The position numbers and the translations under genes are program-made. From the NCBI GenBank assembly GCA_017302135.1, contig JAFLDZ010000007.1, positions 62,001 through 126,000 of the forward strand: a stretch of 64,000 nt of DNA. Direction: 5' to 3'. This DNA comes from Lysobacterales bacterium (GTDB lineage: Bacteria; Pseudomonadota; Gammaproteobacteria; Xanthomonadales; Xanthomonadaceae). Below the pieces are notes generated by a model that saw only the letters and a program-made list of their open reading frames with translations, did no database searches and was not told the origin of the DNA. Positions within the stretch are counted from its first letter, which is position 1. Each line of letters starts with the position of its first letter. Positions 27,705 to 36,323 of this stretch are shown one piece after another.

Positions 27705-27835
27705 CGCAGTGCATCGCTGTGTGGGCTGTTTTTTCCCACGTCAGAAAACGGTGCGCAGACAATCGACACGCCAAGGCAGTGACGGCCAGACACGGGCACA
27801 AACACGCTGCCGCTTGGTAAGAATCTATAAAGGTG

Positions 27836-27962
27836 TACGGATGGCGTAGCGGGGCGAGGGCTAAAAACGGTCGTTTTCGATACGGATGGTGTAGCGGTCA
27901 TGGTGTCTTTTCCGGGCTGTCGATACGGATGGCGTAGCGGTCTGCTACGGATGGCGTATAGG
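27836..27962. repeat. Four iteron-like direct repeats
   Basis: Copies of TACGGATGGCGTAGCGG start at 27836, 27881, 27924 and 27946. The second has C to T at one position; the fourth differs at its 3' end. Start spacings of 45, 43 and 22 bp are close to multiples of ~22 bp, i.e. two helical turns, as in replication iterons. The array overlaps the 3' end of the HTH gene 27898-28395. Confidence 0.7.
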
Positions 27963-28395
27963 GCTTGCGATTTTTCGCGGGTCGTATGAATGGCGGTTTC
28001 GGGTGTTTCCACTCGCCGGATGCGACAGCGGTCGCCGCACAATCGAGCTTGCCGCCGCATTCGTGGATGGGATGCCAGGTCAACGCATAGAGGCTTGCGC
28101 CGATGTAGAGGCCGCCTTGTCGGGTCAACGTGATGAATCCGAAGTGCCGCAGTTCCCGCGCCGCCCATGTGACCGTTTCCGGGGAAGTCCAACCCTTGGA
28201 CCGTAGCACCGACAGCGAGGCGCAAAGGTCGCCATTGTTCCGGCCGTTGTACTGCCGCGCGATGTCGCACAGCAGCTTGATTGCTGTGCCGCTGGCCTGC
28301 CGCCAGTTGTCGGAATCTTGAACATGATGCGGAATCGCCGTGAAGGTTCCAGACTCGCTCCGCCCCTTGTGCTTTCGCCGGCTGCGGGGCTTCAT
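27898..28395 (-). CDS. HTH replication-initiator-like protein of the island
   Basis: 165 aa. It has a winged-helix-like core: GTAIKLLCDIARQYNGRNNG, SVLRSKGWTSPETVTWAARE and LRHFGFITLTRQGGLYIG, typical of small HTH proteins next to integrases in P4-like elements. An N-terminal basic patch (KPRSRRKHKGR) precedes it. The iteron repeats lie at and after its C terminus and encode RYAIR. I infer a DNA-binding/replication role by association; no primase or helicase motif is present. Confidence 0.6.
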   Translation of the reverse strand: MKPRSRRKHKGRSESGTFTAIPHHVQDSDNWRQASGTAIKLLCDIARQYNGRNNGDLCASLSVLRSKGWTSPETVTWAARELRHFGFITLTRQGGLYIGASLYALTWHPIHECGGKLDCAATAVASGEWKHPKPPFIRPAKNRKPYTPSVADRYAIRIDSPEKTP

Positions 28396-28487
28396 GCGGC
28401 GCCCATACTGCGGGATGCCACGCGCGCGCCGTGTGCGTCGATTGGTGCGCTTCTAGCGGGTGCTTGCATGACTTGCCCCGCCCCCGG

Positions 28488-28721
28488 TTAACGGACGGCC
28501 TTTGCATCGCGTGCGGCGATACGTGACGCGATCCAAGCCGATACCTCGTGCTCCGGCCACGCGCTGGCCCTTTCGCCTAGCTTTACGGGTGCCGGAAAAA
28601 CTCCCATCGATACGCGACGGTAGATTTCGGATCGGGATAGGCCGCATCGGGCTTTGACCTCGGGTAAGCGTTGCAGGATCAACGCGCCCGATGCGGGAGG
28701 GGTCGGATTGTCTGAGATCAT
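28488..28721 (-). CDS. AlpA-family regulator/excisionase-like protein
   Basis: 77 aa from ATG 28721. Typical AlpA/MerR-like HTH: LILQRLPEVKARCGLSRSEI then YRRVSMGVFPAPVKLGERAS and WPEHEVSAWIASR. Such proteins control integrase expression or act as excisionases in P4-like prophages. It lies between the initiator-like gene and an unknown gene. Confidence 0.85.
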   Translation of the reverse strand: MISDNPTPPASGALILQRLPEVKARCGLSRSEIYRRVSMGVFPAPVKLGERASAWPEHEVSAWIASRIAARDAKAVR

Positions 28722-28811
28722 CGTTTTATGCCGTTTATTGGCCGGTGTCGGATGACACACGACGCTGGCGGACCAGCGCATTTCACGATGGGACAAGGAA
28801 CGGGAACGAAC

Positions 28812-29372
28812 TTAGTTCACGCCGGCTTTTTTCAGCACGCGCCGGATGGTGTCTGCGCTTCGTTTGTACTTGAGCGAGCATTTCCCGGCCAATTCATGAG
28901 GCGCCGTCCCTGTCGCTAGCAAGGCTTTCGCATGTTCAATGCAATTGGTTTGCCAATTGTTCGCCTTGTCGGCGCGCGCTTTGCCTGAAGCGCGTCCGCC
29001 CTGCATTTTCAGCTGTGTTTGCTTGATTCCGATGGAAGCGTATTTGTCCGCGACTATGGCATGCGCGCCATTCAGCATATAGGCGCGAAGTACCTTCCCT
29101 GCCGCTGCATAATCGCCCTTTGCGGCTTTTCTGAACGCGCTTTCTAGCGCCGCGTTTTCCGCGTTGTCGGTGTCGATTTCGATGGTCTTGGATTGGATCA
29201 AAGCGATCCACTCGTCCGTGATAGCTTCCAAGGGTATGCCGTGCTCTTCAGCGTGGTAAGCGCACCACGTTTCAAACAACCATTGCCCCAGCTCTTCGTC
29301 AGACTTGTTGAAGTCGGCGGCGGTCATTGGTTCGGCTGACTTCAATTTTGCCCCCAAGCCCTGCTCAGACAT
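28812..29372 (-). CDS. Hypothetical island protein
   Basis: 186 aa from ATG 29372; GTG 29405 would add 11 residues. Mostly helical: a mid-section EWIALIQSKTIEIDTDNAEN, then KGDYAAAGKVLRAYMLNGAH, a Gly/Arg/Lys hinge GGRASGKARADKANN, and a C-terminal HTH-like tail (KRSADTIRRVLKKAGVN). It may be a DNA-binding protein. I do not recognise the family. Confidence 0.55.
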   Translation of the reverse strand: MSEQGLGAKLKSAEPMTAADFNKSDEELGQWLFETWCAYHAEEHGIPLEAITDEWIALIQSKTIEIDTDNAENAALESAFRKAAKGDYAAAGKVLRAYMLNGAHAIVADKYASIGIKQTQLKMQGGRASGKARADKANNWQTNCIEHAKALLATGTAPHELAGKCSLKYKRSADTIRRVLKKAGVN

Positions 29373-29468
29373 GCGCCAACGCCGGCAGGGTTCCGGCGTC
29401 TTCACCCTTGGGCTAGGCGCATCGCGAGCTTAGCAAGCCGTCATGGGATGTCGTGAGCCTTTCCCGCG

Positions 29469-29738
29469 TCAGTCGTCGCAGCCGGCCGCCTCCCGCAATG
29501 CCTTTGCAGTCTCTAACGCGAACTCGCACAGATAGGCTGTGCTGCCGTCTGTCCCGGCTTCGATCGATCCTGCCAGCACGCGGCGCACGGCGTCCTCTAG
29601 GTCGCTGGCCTCGCGTGTGGCCGTGCGGCTGTCCAAGCCTGCCGACACGGCCAATAGGCGCATGCCCTCGGCTGGAATCTCCCGAAAGCCGGTGTCTACG
29701 GTGGTCGGGCGGGCGTCTGATAATCTGCTGTGAGCCAT
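29469..29738 (-). CDS. DUF3077-like small protein
   Basis: 89 aa from ATG 29738 with GGAGA 8 nt upstream. The segment LAVSAGLDSRTATREASDLE resembles the 'VxAGxxxxxAxEqASxLL' pattern of DUF3077 proteins. C-terminal helices with one Cys in CEFALETAKALREAAGCDD. Function unknown; it sits next to the integrase. Confidence 0.55.
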   Translation of the reverse strand: MAHSRLSDARPTTVDTGFREIPAEGMRLLAVSAGLDSRTATREASDLEDAVRRVLAGSIEAGTDGSTAYLCEFALETAKALREAAGCDD

Positions 29739-29808
29739 GATCGTTCTCCAGTGGAACGGTGGTGGTGAGGGGCGGCGGGGTGCCTCTAACACCCCGTCGC
29801 CCCGCTTG

Positions 29809-31047
29809 TTACCGGCTGTCGCCGGATGCTTTGCGCGTGATCGGCACGACGTTGCCGCCGCTGTCGCGTAACTGGTCGAGATAGTCCGCCCATGCCGCCA
29901 TCATCTTGCGGCGTTCGGCAAGGTGGGCAGTGCGGTTGTAGGCGCGGCCGTTCGGGTCGCGGACGGCGTGCGCCAACTGGTGTTCGATGTAGTCCGGCCG
30001 GAAGTTCAGCACTTCATCCAAGACGGTGCGCGCCATCGCCCGGAACCCGTGCCCGGTCATTTCGTCTTTGCCGTAGCCCATGCGTCGCAGCGCCGACAGC
30101 ACGCCGTTATTGGACATGGGGCGCGACCCGGTGCGGGGGTTGGGGAAGACGAACCGCCCGCGCCCGGTGAGCGCGTACAGGTCGCGCAGGATCGCCACGG
30201 CCTGCGGTGCCAGCGGGACTAGATGCGGCTCCCGGGTCTTCATCTTGTCGGCCGGAATGTTCCAGTCCGCCGCGTCCAGATCAATCTCTGTCCATTCCGC
30301 CTGTCGCAGCTCGCCGGGGCGCACGAACAGCAGCGGAGCGAGCCGCAGGGCGCAACGCGTGGCGAAAGCGCCCTGATACCCATCGATAGCGCGCAGCAGC
30401 CCGCCGATAGCCGCAGGGTCGACGATAGCCGCACGGTGGGCGGCTTCCCGGATCGGGGGCAGCGCGCCGCGCAGGTCGGTCGCCGGGTTGCGTTCGGCCC
30501 GGCCGGTGGCGATGGCGTAGCGGAACACCTGCCCACAGCTCCGCAGCGCCCGGTGTGCGGTTTCGGTCGCGCCCCGGTCGGCGATGCGATGGACGACGGC
30601 TAGCAGTTCCTTGGGGGTGATGGTGGCGATGGGACGCCTGCCCAGCCACGGGAACAGATCGCGCTCGAAACGCGAGGCGATCTTGTCGCCGGTCGATTGC
30701 GCCCACGTCGGCGAATACTTGGCGAGCCACTCCCGGGCGATGACCTCGAAGCTGTTCGCGGCCTGTTCCTCTCCGGCGAGCTTTTCGGCCTTGCGGTGTT
30801 CGCCAGGGTCAACGCCAGCGGCCAAGAGCTTGCGGGCGGCGTCCCGTTTGTCGCGTGCGGTGGCGAGACTGGTGTCGGGATAGGTGCCCAGCGAGAGCCG
30901 CTTTTCTTTGCCGTCGAAACGGTACTTCAGGCGCCACCACTTGCCGCCTGTTTTGGCGATTTCCAGATATAGCCCGCCAGCATCGAACAGGCGTTGCACC
31001 TTGTCGGTGGGCTTCGCTTTGCGGATCGCGGTGTCGGTTAGGGGCAT
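29809..31047 (-). CDS. Tyrosine-type site-specific integrase (DUF4102 arm domain)
   Basis: 412 aa from ATG 31047 (GGAG 9 nt upstream); a TTG at 31056 would add 3. The N-terminal arm-binding domain opens with LTDTAIRKAKPTDKVQRLFD and GGLYLEIAKTGGKWW. The catalytic domain shows Arg in RPGELRQAEWTEI, HxxR in GHGFRAMARTVLDE, a second His in HQLAHAV and the Tyr nucleophile in GRAYNRTAHL. It catalyses island insertion and excision. It is adjacent to the right-end repeat. Confidence 0.93.
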   Translation of the reverse strand: MPLTDTAIRKAKPTDKVQRLFDAGGLYLEIAKTGGKWWRLKYRFDGKEKRLSLGTYPDTSLATARDKRDAARKLLAAGVDPGEHRKAEKLAGEEQAANSFEVIAREWLAKYSPTWAQSTGDKIASRFERDLFPWLGRRPIATITPKELLAVVHRIADRGATETAHRALRSCGQVFRYAIATGRAERNPATDLRGALPPIREAAHRAAIVDPAAIGGLLRAIDGYQGAFATRCALRLAPLLFVRPGELRQAEWTEIDLDAADWNIPADKMKTREPHLVPLAPQAVAILRDLYALTGRGRFVFPNPRTGSRPMSNNGVLSALRRMGYGKDEMTGHGFRAMARTVLDEVLNFRPDYIEHQLAHAVRDPNGRAYNRTAHLAERRKMMAAWADYLDQLRDSGGNVVPITRKASGDSR

Positions 31048-31075
31048 TGGGGGCAACTCCTACCCCGTGTGGGGC

Positions 31076-31098
31076 TGTTGCCCCCATATTTGCCCCCA
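31076..31098 (+). repeat. Island right-end direct repeat
   Basis: Second copy of the TGTTGCCCCCA...TTGCCCCCA doublet, 28 bp upstream of the integrase start. A third TTGCCCCC follows at 31100. Direct orientation relative to 24951-24973. Confidence 0.75.
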
Positions 31099-31146
31099 CT
31101 TGCCCCCGGATTGCAAGGGCCTCCCCGGGATACTATCGGACACTAA

Positions 31147-31187
31147 AAAGGCCGAAACCCTTGTTTTTATTGAGGATTCCGGCCTTT
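31147..31187 (-). terminator. Terminator of tRNA-Met
   Basis: AAAGGCCG (31147-31154) pairs with CGGCCTTT (31180-31187), followed on the minus strand by a T run. It lies 24 nt past the tRNA 3' end and is still intact, so the island did not insert into the tRNA itself. Confidence 0.65.
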
Positions 31188-31211
31188 CTGGGATGTCGCT
31201 GGAAGTGCTTT

Positions 31212-31288
31212 TGGTGGCTATGGGTGGACTCGAACCACCGACCCCAGCATTATGAGTGCTGTGCTCTAACCGGCTGAGCTACATAGCC
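31212..31288 (-). tRNA. tRNA-Met (CAT anticodon)
   Basis: 77 nt including encoded CCA. Acceptor GGCTATG pairs with CATAGCC. D-arm AGCTCAGCCGGTTAGAGC, anticodon loop CTCATAA, and T-loop GGTTCGAGTCC are all canonical. It matches elongator tRNA-Met rather than an initiator, whose acceptor would be C-mismatched. Confidence 0.96.
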
Positions 31289-31447
31289 AAGACGCCGCCG
31301 CAGGTGCGGTGAGCCGGAAATTGTCCATGTCCAGGACGTCCACGTCAATCCGACCGGTGTAATGCTGTTCGAGCTTGTCCTAGGCGGGCGCCCATGGCAG
31401 AGTCGATGACAGCGGCCTTAAGGCCAAAGATTTCAGGAGTCCGCATC

Positions 31448-32038
31448 GTGATCGATCCGGACGGTTATCGACCGAATGTTGCGATTGTCCTGATGCGCCC
31501 GGATGGCCGGGTGTTCTGGGCGCGGCGTGTCCGCCGTGATGGTTGGCAGTTCCCGCAGGGCGGGATGAACAGCGACGAGACGCCTACCGAGGCGATGTAT
31601 CGCGAGCTGCGCGAGGAAACCGGGCTGCTGCCTGGACATGTCGATGTGCTTGGGAGCACGCCGGGCTGGCTGCGGTATCGCTTGCCGCCGCGCGCGGTAC
31701 GCCGCCACGACCGGATGGTCTGTATCGGACAGAAGCAGGTGTGGTTCCTGCTGCAGTTCACCGGGGAAGAGAGCGATCTGCAGCTTGACCTGACCGATTC
31801 GCCGGAATTCGATCATTGGCGCTGGGTCGATTTCTGGTATCCGCTGGAGCACGTCGTGAGTTTCAAGCGGATGGTGTATGTCCATGCGCTGCATCATCTG
31901 GCGCCATTCGCGAGGCAGGTGGCGGGGGCTCAAGCGGTCCCTTCGGTCCTGATCGAGCCGCGCCGATGGTCGCGACCCCGAGGCCGCGAGCGCCGTATGA
32001 CGCCGAGCGGTGGGAATGGTCCAGTTCAAGCGGAGTAG
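31448..32038 (+). CDS. rppH: RNA 5'-pyrophosphohydrolase (Nudix)
   Basis: 196 aa from GTG 31448, which has CAGGAG 8 nt upstream and begins [15 protein letters not shown], the family N terminus; the ATG 54 bp upstream adds atypical residues. The Nudix box is complete ([20 protein letters not shown] then TGL). RppH removes pyrophosphate from mRNA 5' ends, triggering decay. The Arg/Gly/Pro-rich C-terminal tail ends in a 14-bp tandem duplication that includes the stop codon (32024-32052). Confidence 0.92.
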   Translation: MIDPDGYRPNVAIVLMRPDGRVFWARRVRRDGWQFPQGGMNSDETPTEAMYRELREETGLLPGHVDVLGSTPGWLRYRLPPRAVRRHDRMVCIGQKQVWFLLQFTGEESDLQLDLTDSPEFDHWRWVDFWYPLEHVVSFKRMVYVHALHHLAPFARQVAGAQAVPSVLIEPRRWSRPRGRERRMTPSGGNGPVQAE

Positions 32039-32055
32039 TCCAAGCGGAGTAGTTG

Positions 32056-32076
32056 TTGACAATAATTCTCATTCAT
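32056..32076 (+). promoter_or_regulatory. Fur box upstream of bfd
   Basis: TTGACAATAATTCTCATTC, the inverse of the well-known AATGAGAATtATTGTCAA type of Fur site. It overlaps a possible -35 TTGACA. It lies ~40 nt upstream of bfd and suggests iron repression. Confidence 0.65.
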
Positions 32077-32114
32077 GCCCAAATGAGAACGGTTCCTAAA
32101 AATAGTTCCCCGCC

Positions 32115-32327
32115 ATGTACGTATGCCTTTGCAACGGTGTGACCGAGCGTGCGATCCGCGAGACCGCAGCGGCGGGCTGCTCGACGATGGCCGAGTTGAC
32201 CATGCGCACCGGTTGCGGTGCGGGTTGCGGCAGTTGCACCGGCATGGCTGCTGCGCTGCTGGCGGATATTCATGCCGTTACTGCTACTGCAGCGGGTGGC
32301 GACAGCGACATCGCGCGCGCAGCCTGA
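32115..32327 (+). CDS. bfd: Bacterioferritin-associated ferredoxin
   Basis: 70 aa. The [2Fe-2S] ligands are the pair MYVCLCNGVT near the N terminus and the pair in TGCGAGCGSC, in the BFD-like order CxC...CxxC. Bfd reduces the haem of bacterioferritin to release stored iron. It sits 64 bp before bfr with a Fur box in front. There is one extra Cys (residue 22), not a known ligand. Confidence 0.92.
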   Translation: MYVCLCNGVTERAIRETAAAGCSTMAELTMRTGCGAGCGSCTGMAAALLADIHAVTATAAGGDSDIARAA

Positions 32328-32391
32328 TGCCATCGCTGCATCGATCATGGTTCGCGCGCTAAAGTAGCGCATCGCAGACACGGAGCCCGCC

Positions 32392-32862
32392 ATGAAAGGC
32401 GATCCAAAGACCATCGAATTGCTCAACAAGGCGCTCTATAACGAGCTCACCGCGATCAATCAGTATTTTCTGCATGCCAAGATGCTGAAGAATTGGGGGC
32501 TGAAAGAGCTCGCCGATCACGAGTACCACGAGTCGATCGATGAAATGAAGCATGCCGACACGTTGGCGGAGCGCATTCTTTTTCTCGACGGTCTGCCGAA
32601 TTTCCAGGCGCTGGGCAAGCTGCGTATCGGTGAAACTCCGCGTGAACTGCTCGAGTGCGATCTCGCACTGGAGCTCGACGCCGTACCGCTGCTGCGCGAC
32701 GCGATCTCGCACTGCGAGAAGGTCGGCGACTACGTCAGTCGGCAGCTGTTCGCCGATATCCTCGATTCCGAGGAAGAACATATCGATTGGATCGAAACCC
32801 AGCTATCGCTCATCCAGCGGCTGGGCGAACAGAATTACCTGCAGACCAAGCTGGCGAGCTGA
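32392..32862 (+). CDS. bfr: Bacterioferritin
   Basis: 156 aa, full length. Four-helix ferritin with ferroxidase ligands visible: Glu18 in [11 protein letters not shown], Glu51/His54 in DEMKHADTL, Glu94 region [11 protein letters not shown], and Glu127/His130 in [11 protein letters not shown]. Met52 (EMKH) is the haem ligand. It stores iron as a 24-mer with haem b. A strong hairpin follows its stop. Confidence 0.96.
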   Translation: MKGDPKTIELLNKALYNELTAINQYFLHAKMLKNWGLKELADHEYHESIDEMKHADTLAERILFLDGLPNFQALGKLRIGETPRELLECDLALELDAVPLLRDAISHCEKVGDYVSRQLFADILDSEEEHIDWIETQLSLIQRLGEQNYLQTKLAS

Positions 32863-32890
32863 CCTTTCATGATTACTGCTGAAAAACAAA

Positions 32891-32916
32891 AAACGGCGGC
32901 CCTGAGGCCGCCGTTT
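32891..32916. terminator. Bidirectional terminator after bfr
   Basis: 11-bp perfect stem (32891-32901 / 32906-32916) with CTGA loop, flanked by A-rich and T-rich runs. It serves bfr and possibly the convergent CZB gene. Confidence 0.9.
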
Positions 32917-32964
32917 TCGTCTCCGCATCGTTTGAATAAGGAAGCATCCGCGTCGATACGCGTC

Positions 32965-33414
32965 CTAGTCGCCGATGCTGCTGTTCATCATTTTAAGGTC
33001 TTCGAGCCGACTGACGATCCGATTGGAAGTCTTGGTGTACTCGCCGTCGAGCAGCCATTTTGCGGCATCGAGCTTTCCGGACTGATGCAGCGCCACTACG
33101 CTGGAAGCCTGCTGATGGAAGATCTTGTGCACCGCACGCAGCTCGACGAACATCGGGTACTGCCCCAACTGCTTCTGGCCATCCGAATAGATCCACTTGC
33201 CCAGGTCGCAGCGGTCGTCGTGACAAATGACTTCAGGCCGGAGATCCTCGCTTGAGTGACCTTCGAGATAATTGGTCAGTCGGTCTTTCCAGTTTCTGTG
33301 CGCGCCGATCGCGACGTCTAGATCGAGTGCGGTCAATGCCTGATTGACGTCCTCCCGCGCTTTTTCCTGTTCTTTCTTCGAGCCGAAGCTCTTGAGGAAA
33401 TCGAATAGTCCCAT
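32965..33414 (-). CDS. Stand-alone CZB zinc-sensing protein
   Basis: 149 aa from ATG 33414. After an N-terminal amphipathic lead (MGLFDFLKSFGSKKEQEKA) comes a CZB domain: His in AIGAHRNWKDRL, Cys in DDRCDLGKWIYSDG, His pair in AVHKIFHQQAS, i.e. the 3His/1Cys zinc site of chemoreceptor zinc-binding domains. CZB usually regulates chemoreceptors or diguanylate cyclases in cis. Here it stands alone next to a hybrid kinase, so it may act in trans. Confidence 0.8.
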   Translation of the reverse strand: MGLFDFLKSFGSKKEQEKAREDVNQALTALDLDVAIGAHRNWKDRLTNYLEGHSSEDLRPEVICHDDRCDLGKWIYSDGQKQLGQYPMFVELRAVHKIFHQQASSVVALHQSGKLDAAKWLLDGEYTKTSNRIVSRLEDLKMMNSSIGD

Positions 33415-33650
33415 TGTTCTTCTCGCCTGCATGTCCGTGGTGGTCTGACGGTTACTGCTTACCAGAGCAAGAATCATGCCTGTCTGCTCACGGTAGCCCG
33501 CTGCAGGGGCTATTCATCGGATTGCGCCGAGGGGAAGAATCGGACGGATCTGCATGGGAGGCCACAGGAAGTGTGCCTGGCTTGTTCCAACGACCGGCCG
33601 CCGCCTTTTATGCGGCATCTGCGGCAAATGCCGTCGCTCAGTGTCAGCCG

Positions 33651-36164
33651 CTAGGCATTTTGCGACATGTTCGCTCGCAAAGCCTGGCGGGCGCGGGCGA
33701 ATTCGTTCGCGATCAGCGCCACGGCGACCGCTGGACGCTCCAGGGTCTGGGTGCGGGTGGCCAATTCGAGTTTCTTCGCGGCATTCGACAGTGACATCGC
33801 GCCGAGGTTGGCGCTGGACGATTTCAGCGTGTGCGAGGCGTTGCGCAGCATCTCGTAGTCCGGGCCGACCGCAGCGGCTTCCAGCGCAGCGATCAGCCGC
33901 GGGGTGTCGTCGAGAAAGACTTCGATGAGCCGGTCGACCTCGGTTCCGAGGATGCTCCGAAGTTCTTCGAGCACTTCGGGATCGATGATCGGCGGCAGCG
34001 GCTCCGTTCGGCGTGCGGCGGGAGTTTCTGCGGATGGCGGTGGCGGGTTTTTTGCGGCAGGGGGCGGGGTCACGAAAGGATTCGCGGTGATGGCGGGACG
34101 ATTGGCGGCGGCTTCCAGCGTAGCGTCGGGCGTTGCCGCAGGAGTGATCGTGGTGGCCGGCGCGGCGACAGGCGTCGAGACGATCACAGTCGATTCGCTG
34201 GCGGCGGCATGGACGGGCGAAGGTTCGGCATGGGTCTGCTGCGATGAGACCTGGAACCAGTGGAACAGGCAGCGTTCCAATTCGCCGCGGGTGACCGGTT
34301 TGGCGAGATAGTCGTCCATTCCGGCATCGAGGCATTTCTGGCGGTCGCCGGCCATGGCGTTGGCGGTCATCGCCACGATCGGTAGACGGCGGCCGCCGCT
34401 GGCGGCTTCGTGTTCGCGCCAGCGCCGGGTCGCGGTGTAGCCGTCCATCACCGGCATCTGGCAATCCATCAGGACGAGGTCGTAGCGCGAGGCGGACATC
34501 CGCAGCAATGCGGCTTCACCATTGGTCGCGCTGTCGCAGTGAGTGCCGAGCACGCTGAGCAGGCGCTGGCCGACCATCAGGTTGACCGGGTTGTCCTCGA
34601 CCAGCAGAACCCGCATCGGGCGCGTCGGTTGTGACGCTGGCGTCGCCGCATTCTCAGCCGCGCTGGGGACGTTGCCGTTACCGGTTTCCGAAGTCCCCGC
34701 GTAACTGCTGAAATCCTGCGCCGTCGGATCTGCAGTGGGTTCGACCACACCGAGCAATGCGGCGCGCAAGTCCGCATCGGGGGCTTGCCGCTGCAGCAAG
34801 GTGACGACCTGCAACAACTCTTCCGGCACAGGCTCGTCGCTCTGCAGGCAGATCAACCGTACCTGGCCGTAGGTGCTCTGGCGTTCGAGATTGCGCTGCA
34901 GCGCAACGGCCGTGCTGCGCACGCTGGCGAGGTCGGCGATGACGGTGGTGTAGGCCCAGGTGGGGCCTTGGCTCACGGCCGAGCGGATGCGTTCCAGTGC
35001 TTCCTGTGTGGTTTCGACGCTGGTGATGCGCAGGCCCCAGTTCGGCAACAACATGCTCAGGCGCAGGCGCAGGCGCTGATCACCGGTCAACAGCAACACC
35101 CGTCCGCTGGAGGGCTCGGCCTGTTTGGCGGGAGTGATATCGCCCTGGACCTTCAACAGCGGCACCTCGAACCAGAACATCGCGCCTTGGCCGGCGTCGG
35201 ATTCCACGCCGATGCGGCCGCCCATCAGGTCGATGATGCGTTTGGAGATCGCCAGTCCCAGACCGGTGCCGCCGTAGAGCCGGGTGGTGGAGGCATCGGC
35301 CTGACTGAAGGCCTGGAACAGGCGGTCCTGTGCCGCCTGCGCAATGCCGATACCGGTGTCGCGCACTTCGAACCGCAGCTGGTGCTGCGCACTGGTGTCG
35401 CCGATCTTGCGGACGTTGACGGAGATGCTGCCGCGCTCGGTGAACTTCACCGCATTGCTGATCAGATTGGACAGCACCTGGCGCAGCCGAACCGGGTCGC
35501 CGCGTACCGGCAGCCTCACCGACGGATCGATCTGCAGACTCAGGCGCAGACCTTTGCTCTGGGCCGGGCGCTCCATCAGCTGGATCACCGATTCCAGCGT
35601 TTCGCGCAGGTTGAAGGTGGTCGATTCGAGCTGCAGTTTCGAGGCTTCGAGCTTCGAGTAATCGAGGATGTCGTCGACGATCCGCAGCATCTGCTGCGAC
35701 GACAGGAAGGCGGTATGCACCATCTCGGCCTGATCGGCCGGCAGTTTGTTGTGCATCAGCAGGTCGAGCATCGGCACGATGCCGTTGAGCGGCGTGCGGA
35801 TCTCGTGACTCATGGTGGCCAAGAATTCGCCTTTGGCCATGACTGCCGATTCGGCGTCCTGTTTGGCCTGCCGGAGTTGCTGCTCCAACTGGTTGCGACG
35901 CTGCAGTTCGCGCTGCAGTTCGCTGCGTTCGGCGTCGCTGCGCGCGGCGATCTCGGCCGCTTCGCCCATATGCTGCTCGTAATGGCGCGAGGCGTAAGCG
36001 AGGAAACCGACGATCGCGGCGGTGATCGCGGCCAGACTCAGAGCGACGATCCGCCAAGGGCCCGATCCGATGGTGACATCGAGCACCAAGGCCAAGGTGG
36101 CGCCGATCGCGAAAGCCAGCGCCAGCCAGCGGAAGGTCAGCAGCGATGGCTTCGGATCGTTCAA
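33651..36164 (-). CDS. Hybrid sensor histidine kinase (HisKA-HATPase-pseudoREC-REC-Hpt)
   Basis: 837 aa, probably starting at TTG 36164 (AGG ~10 nt upstream). Two TMs near the N terminus (LALAFAIGATLALVLDV, VALSLAAITAAIVGFLAY), a coiled coil, HisKA with phospho-His in ATMSHEIRTPLNG, HATPase (NLISNAVKFTERG, DTGIGI, GGTGLGLAISKRI), a degenerate receiver, a canonical receiver (Asp in LVLMDCQMPVMDG), a Pro/Ala/Thr-rich linker and an Hpt domain (His in NASHTLKSSSANLGA). The layout resembles BarA/RpfC-type phosphorelays. The sensor part is minimal, so the signal is unknown. It is adjacent to a receiver-EAL protein that could be its output. Confidence 0.9.
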   Translation of the reverse strand: MNDPKPSLLTFRWLALAFAIGATLALVLDVTIGSGPWRIVALSLAAITAAIVGFLAYASRHYEQHMGEAAEIAARSDAERSELQRELQRRNQLEQQLRQAKQDAESAVMAKGEFLATMSHEIRTPLNGIVPMLDLLMHNKLPADQAEMVHTAFLSSQQMLRIVDDILDYSKLEASKLQLESTTFNLRETLESVIQLMERPAQSKGLRLSLQIDPSVRLPVRGDPVRLRQVLSNLISNAVKFTERGSISVNVRKIGDTSAQHQLRFEVRDTGIGIAQAAQDRLFQAFSQADASTTRLYGGTGLGLAISKRIIDLMGGRIGVESDAGQGAMFWFEVPLLKVQGDITPAKQAEPSSGRVLLLTGDQRLRLRLSMLLPNWGLRITSVETTQEALERIRSAVSQGPTWAYTTVIADLASVRSTAVALQRNLERQSTYGQVRLICLQSDEPVPEELLQVVTLLQRQAPDADLRAALLGVVEPTADPTAQDFSSYAGTSETGNGNVPSAAENAATPASQPTRPMRVLLVEDNPVNLMVGQRLLSVLGTHCDSATNGEAALLRMSASRYDLVLMDCQMPVMDGYTATRRWREHEAASGGRRLPIVAMTANAMAGDRQKCLDAGMDDYLAKPVTRGELERCLFHWFQVSSQQTHAEPSPVHAAASESTVIVSTPVAAPATTITPAATPDATLEAAANRPAITANPFVTPPPAAKNPPPPSAETPAARRTEPLPPIIDPEVLEELRSILGTEVDRLIEVFLDDTPRLIAALEAAAVGPDYEMLRNASHTLKSSSANLGAMSLSNAAKKLELATRTQTLERPAVAVALIANEFARARQALRANMSQNA

Positions 36165-36323
36165 ATCGATATACCTGGGTTGGGAACGGTGACCTTCATC
36201 CAGTCCGCTCTGGACCGCAGCGCGCCTGGCCGGCCGTGGACCGAATCCCGATCATGCCGCACCGGGCGCCAGCTTGACCAGCGTGTCGACCTGCCGGCAG
36301 CGACGCGCGCTGCCGACGGCCTG

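Larger units (their letters stand above)
24951..31098. mobile_element. 6.1 kb integrated island (P4-like/phage-satellite type)
   Basis: Bounded by 23-bp direct repeats (21/23 identical). Gene content: DUF4102-type tyrosine integrase at the right end, DUF3077-like gene, unknown gene, AlpA, HTH initiator-like gene with iterons, HGG zinc protein, then an AT-rich two-gene cargo at the left end. It is inserted between queD and tRNA-Met. No structural phage or conjugation genes are present. Confidence 0.8.

Noticed and set aside
27836..27962. Repeat array considered as a CRISPR
   Set aside because: Repeats are 17 bp with irregular spacing (22-45 bp), spacers are partly repeats themselves, part of it is coding, and no cas genes are present.
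27701..28507. A 268-codon frame overlapping the HTH initiator-like gene
   Set aside because: It has no domain and spans two real genes; the 165-aa frame carries the HTH pattern.
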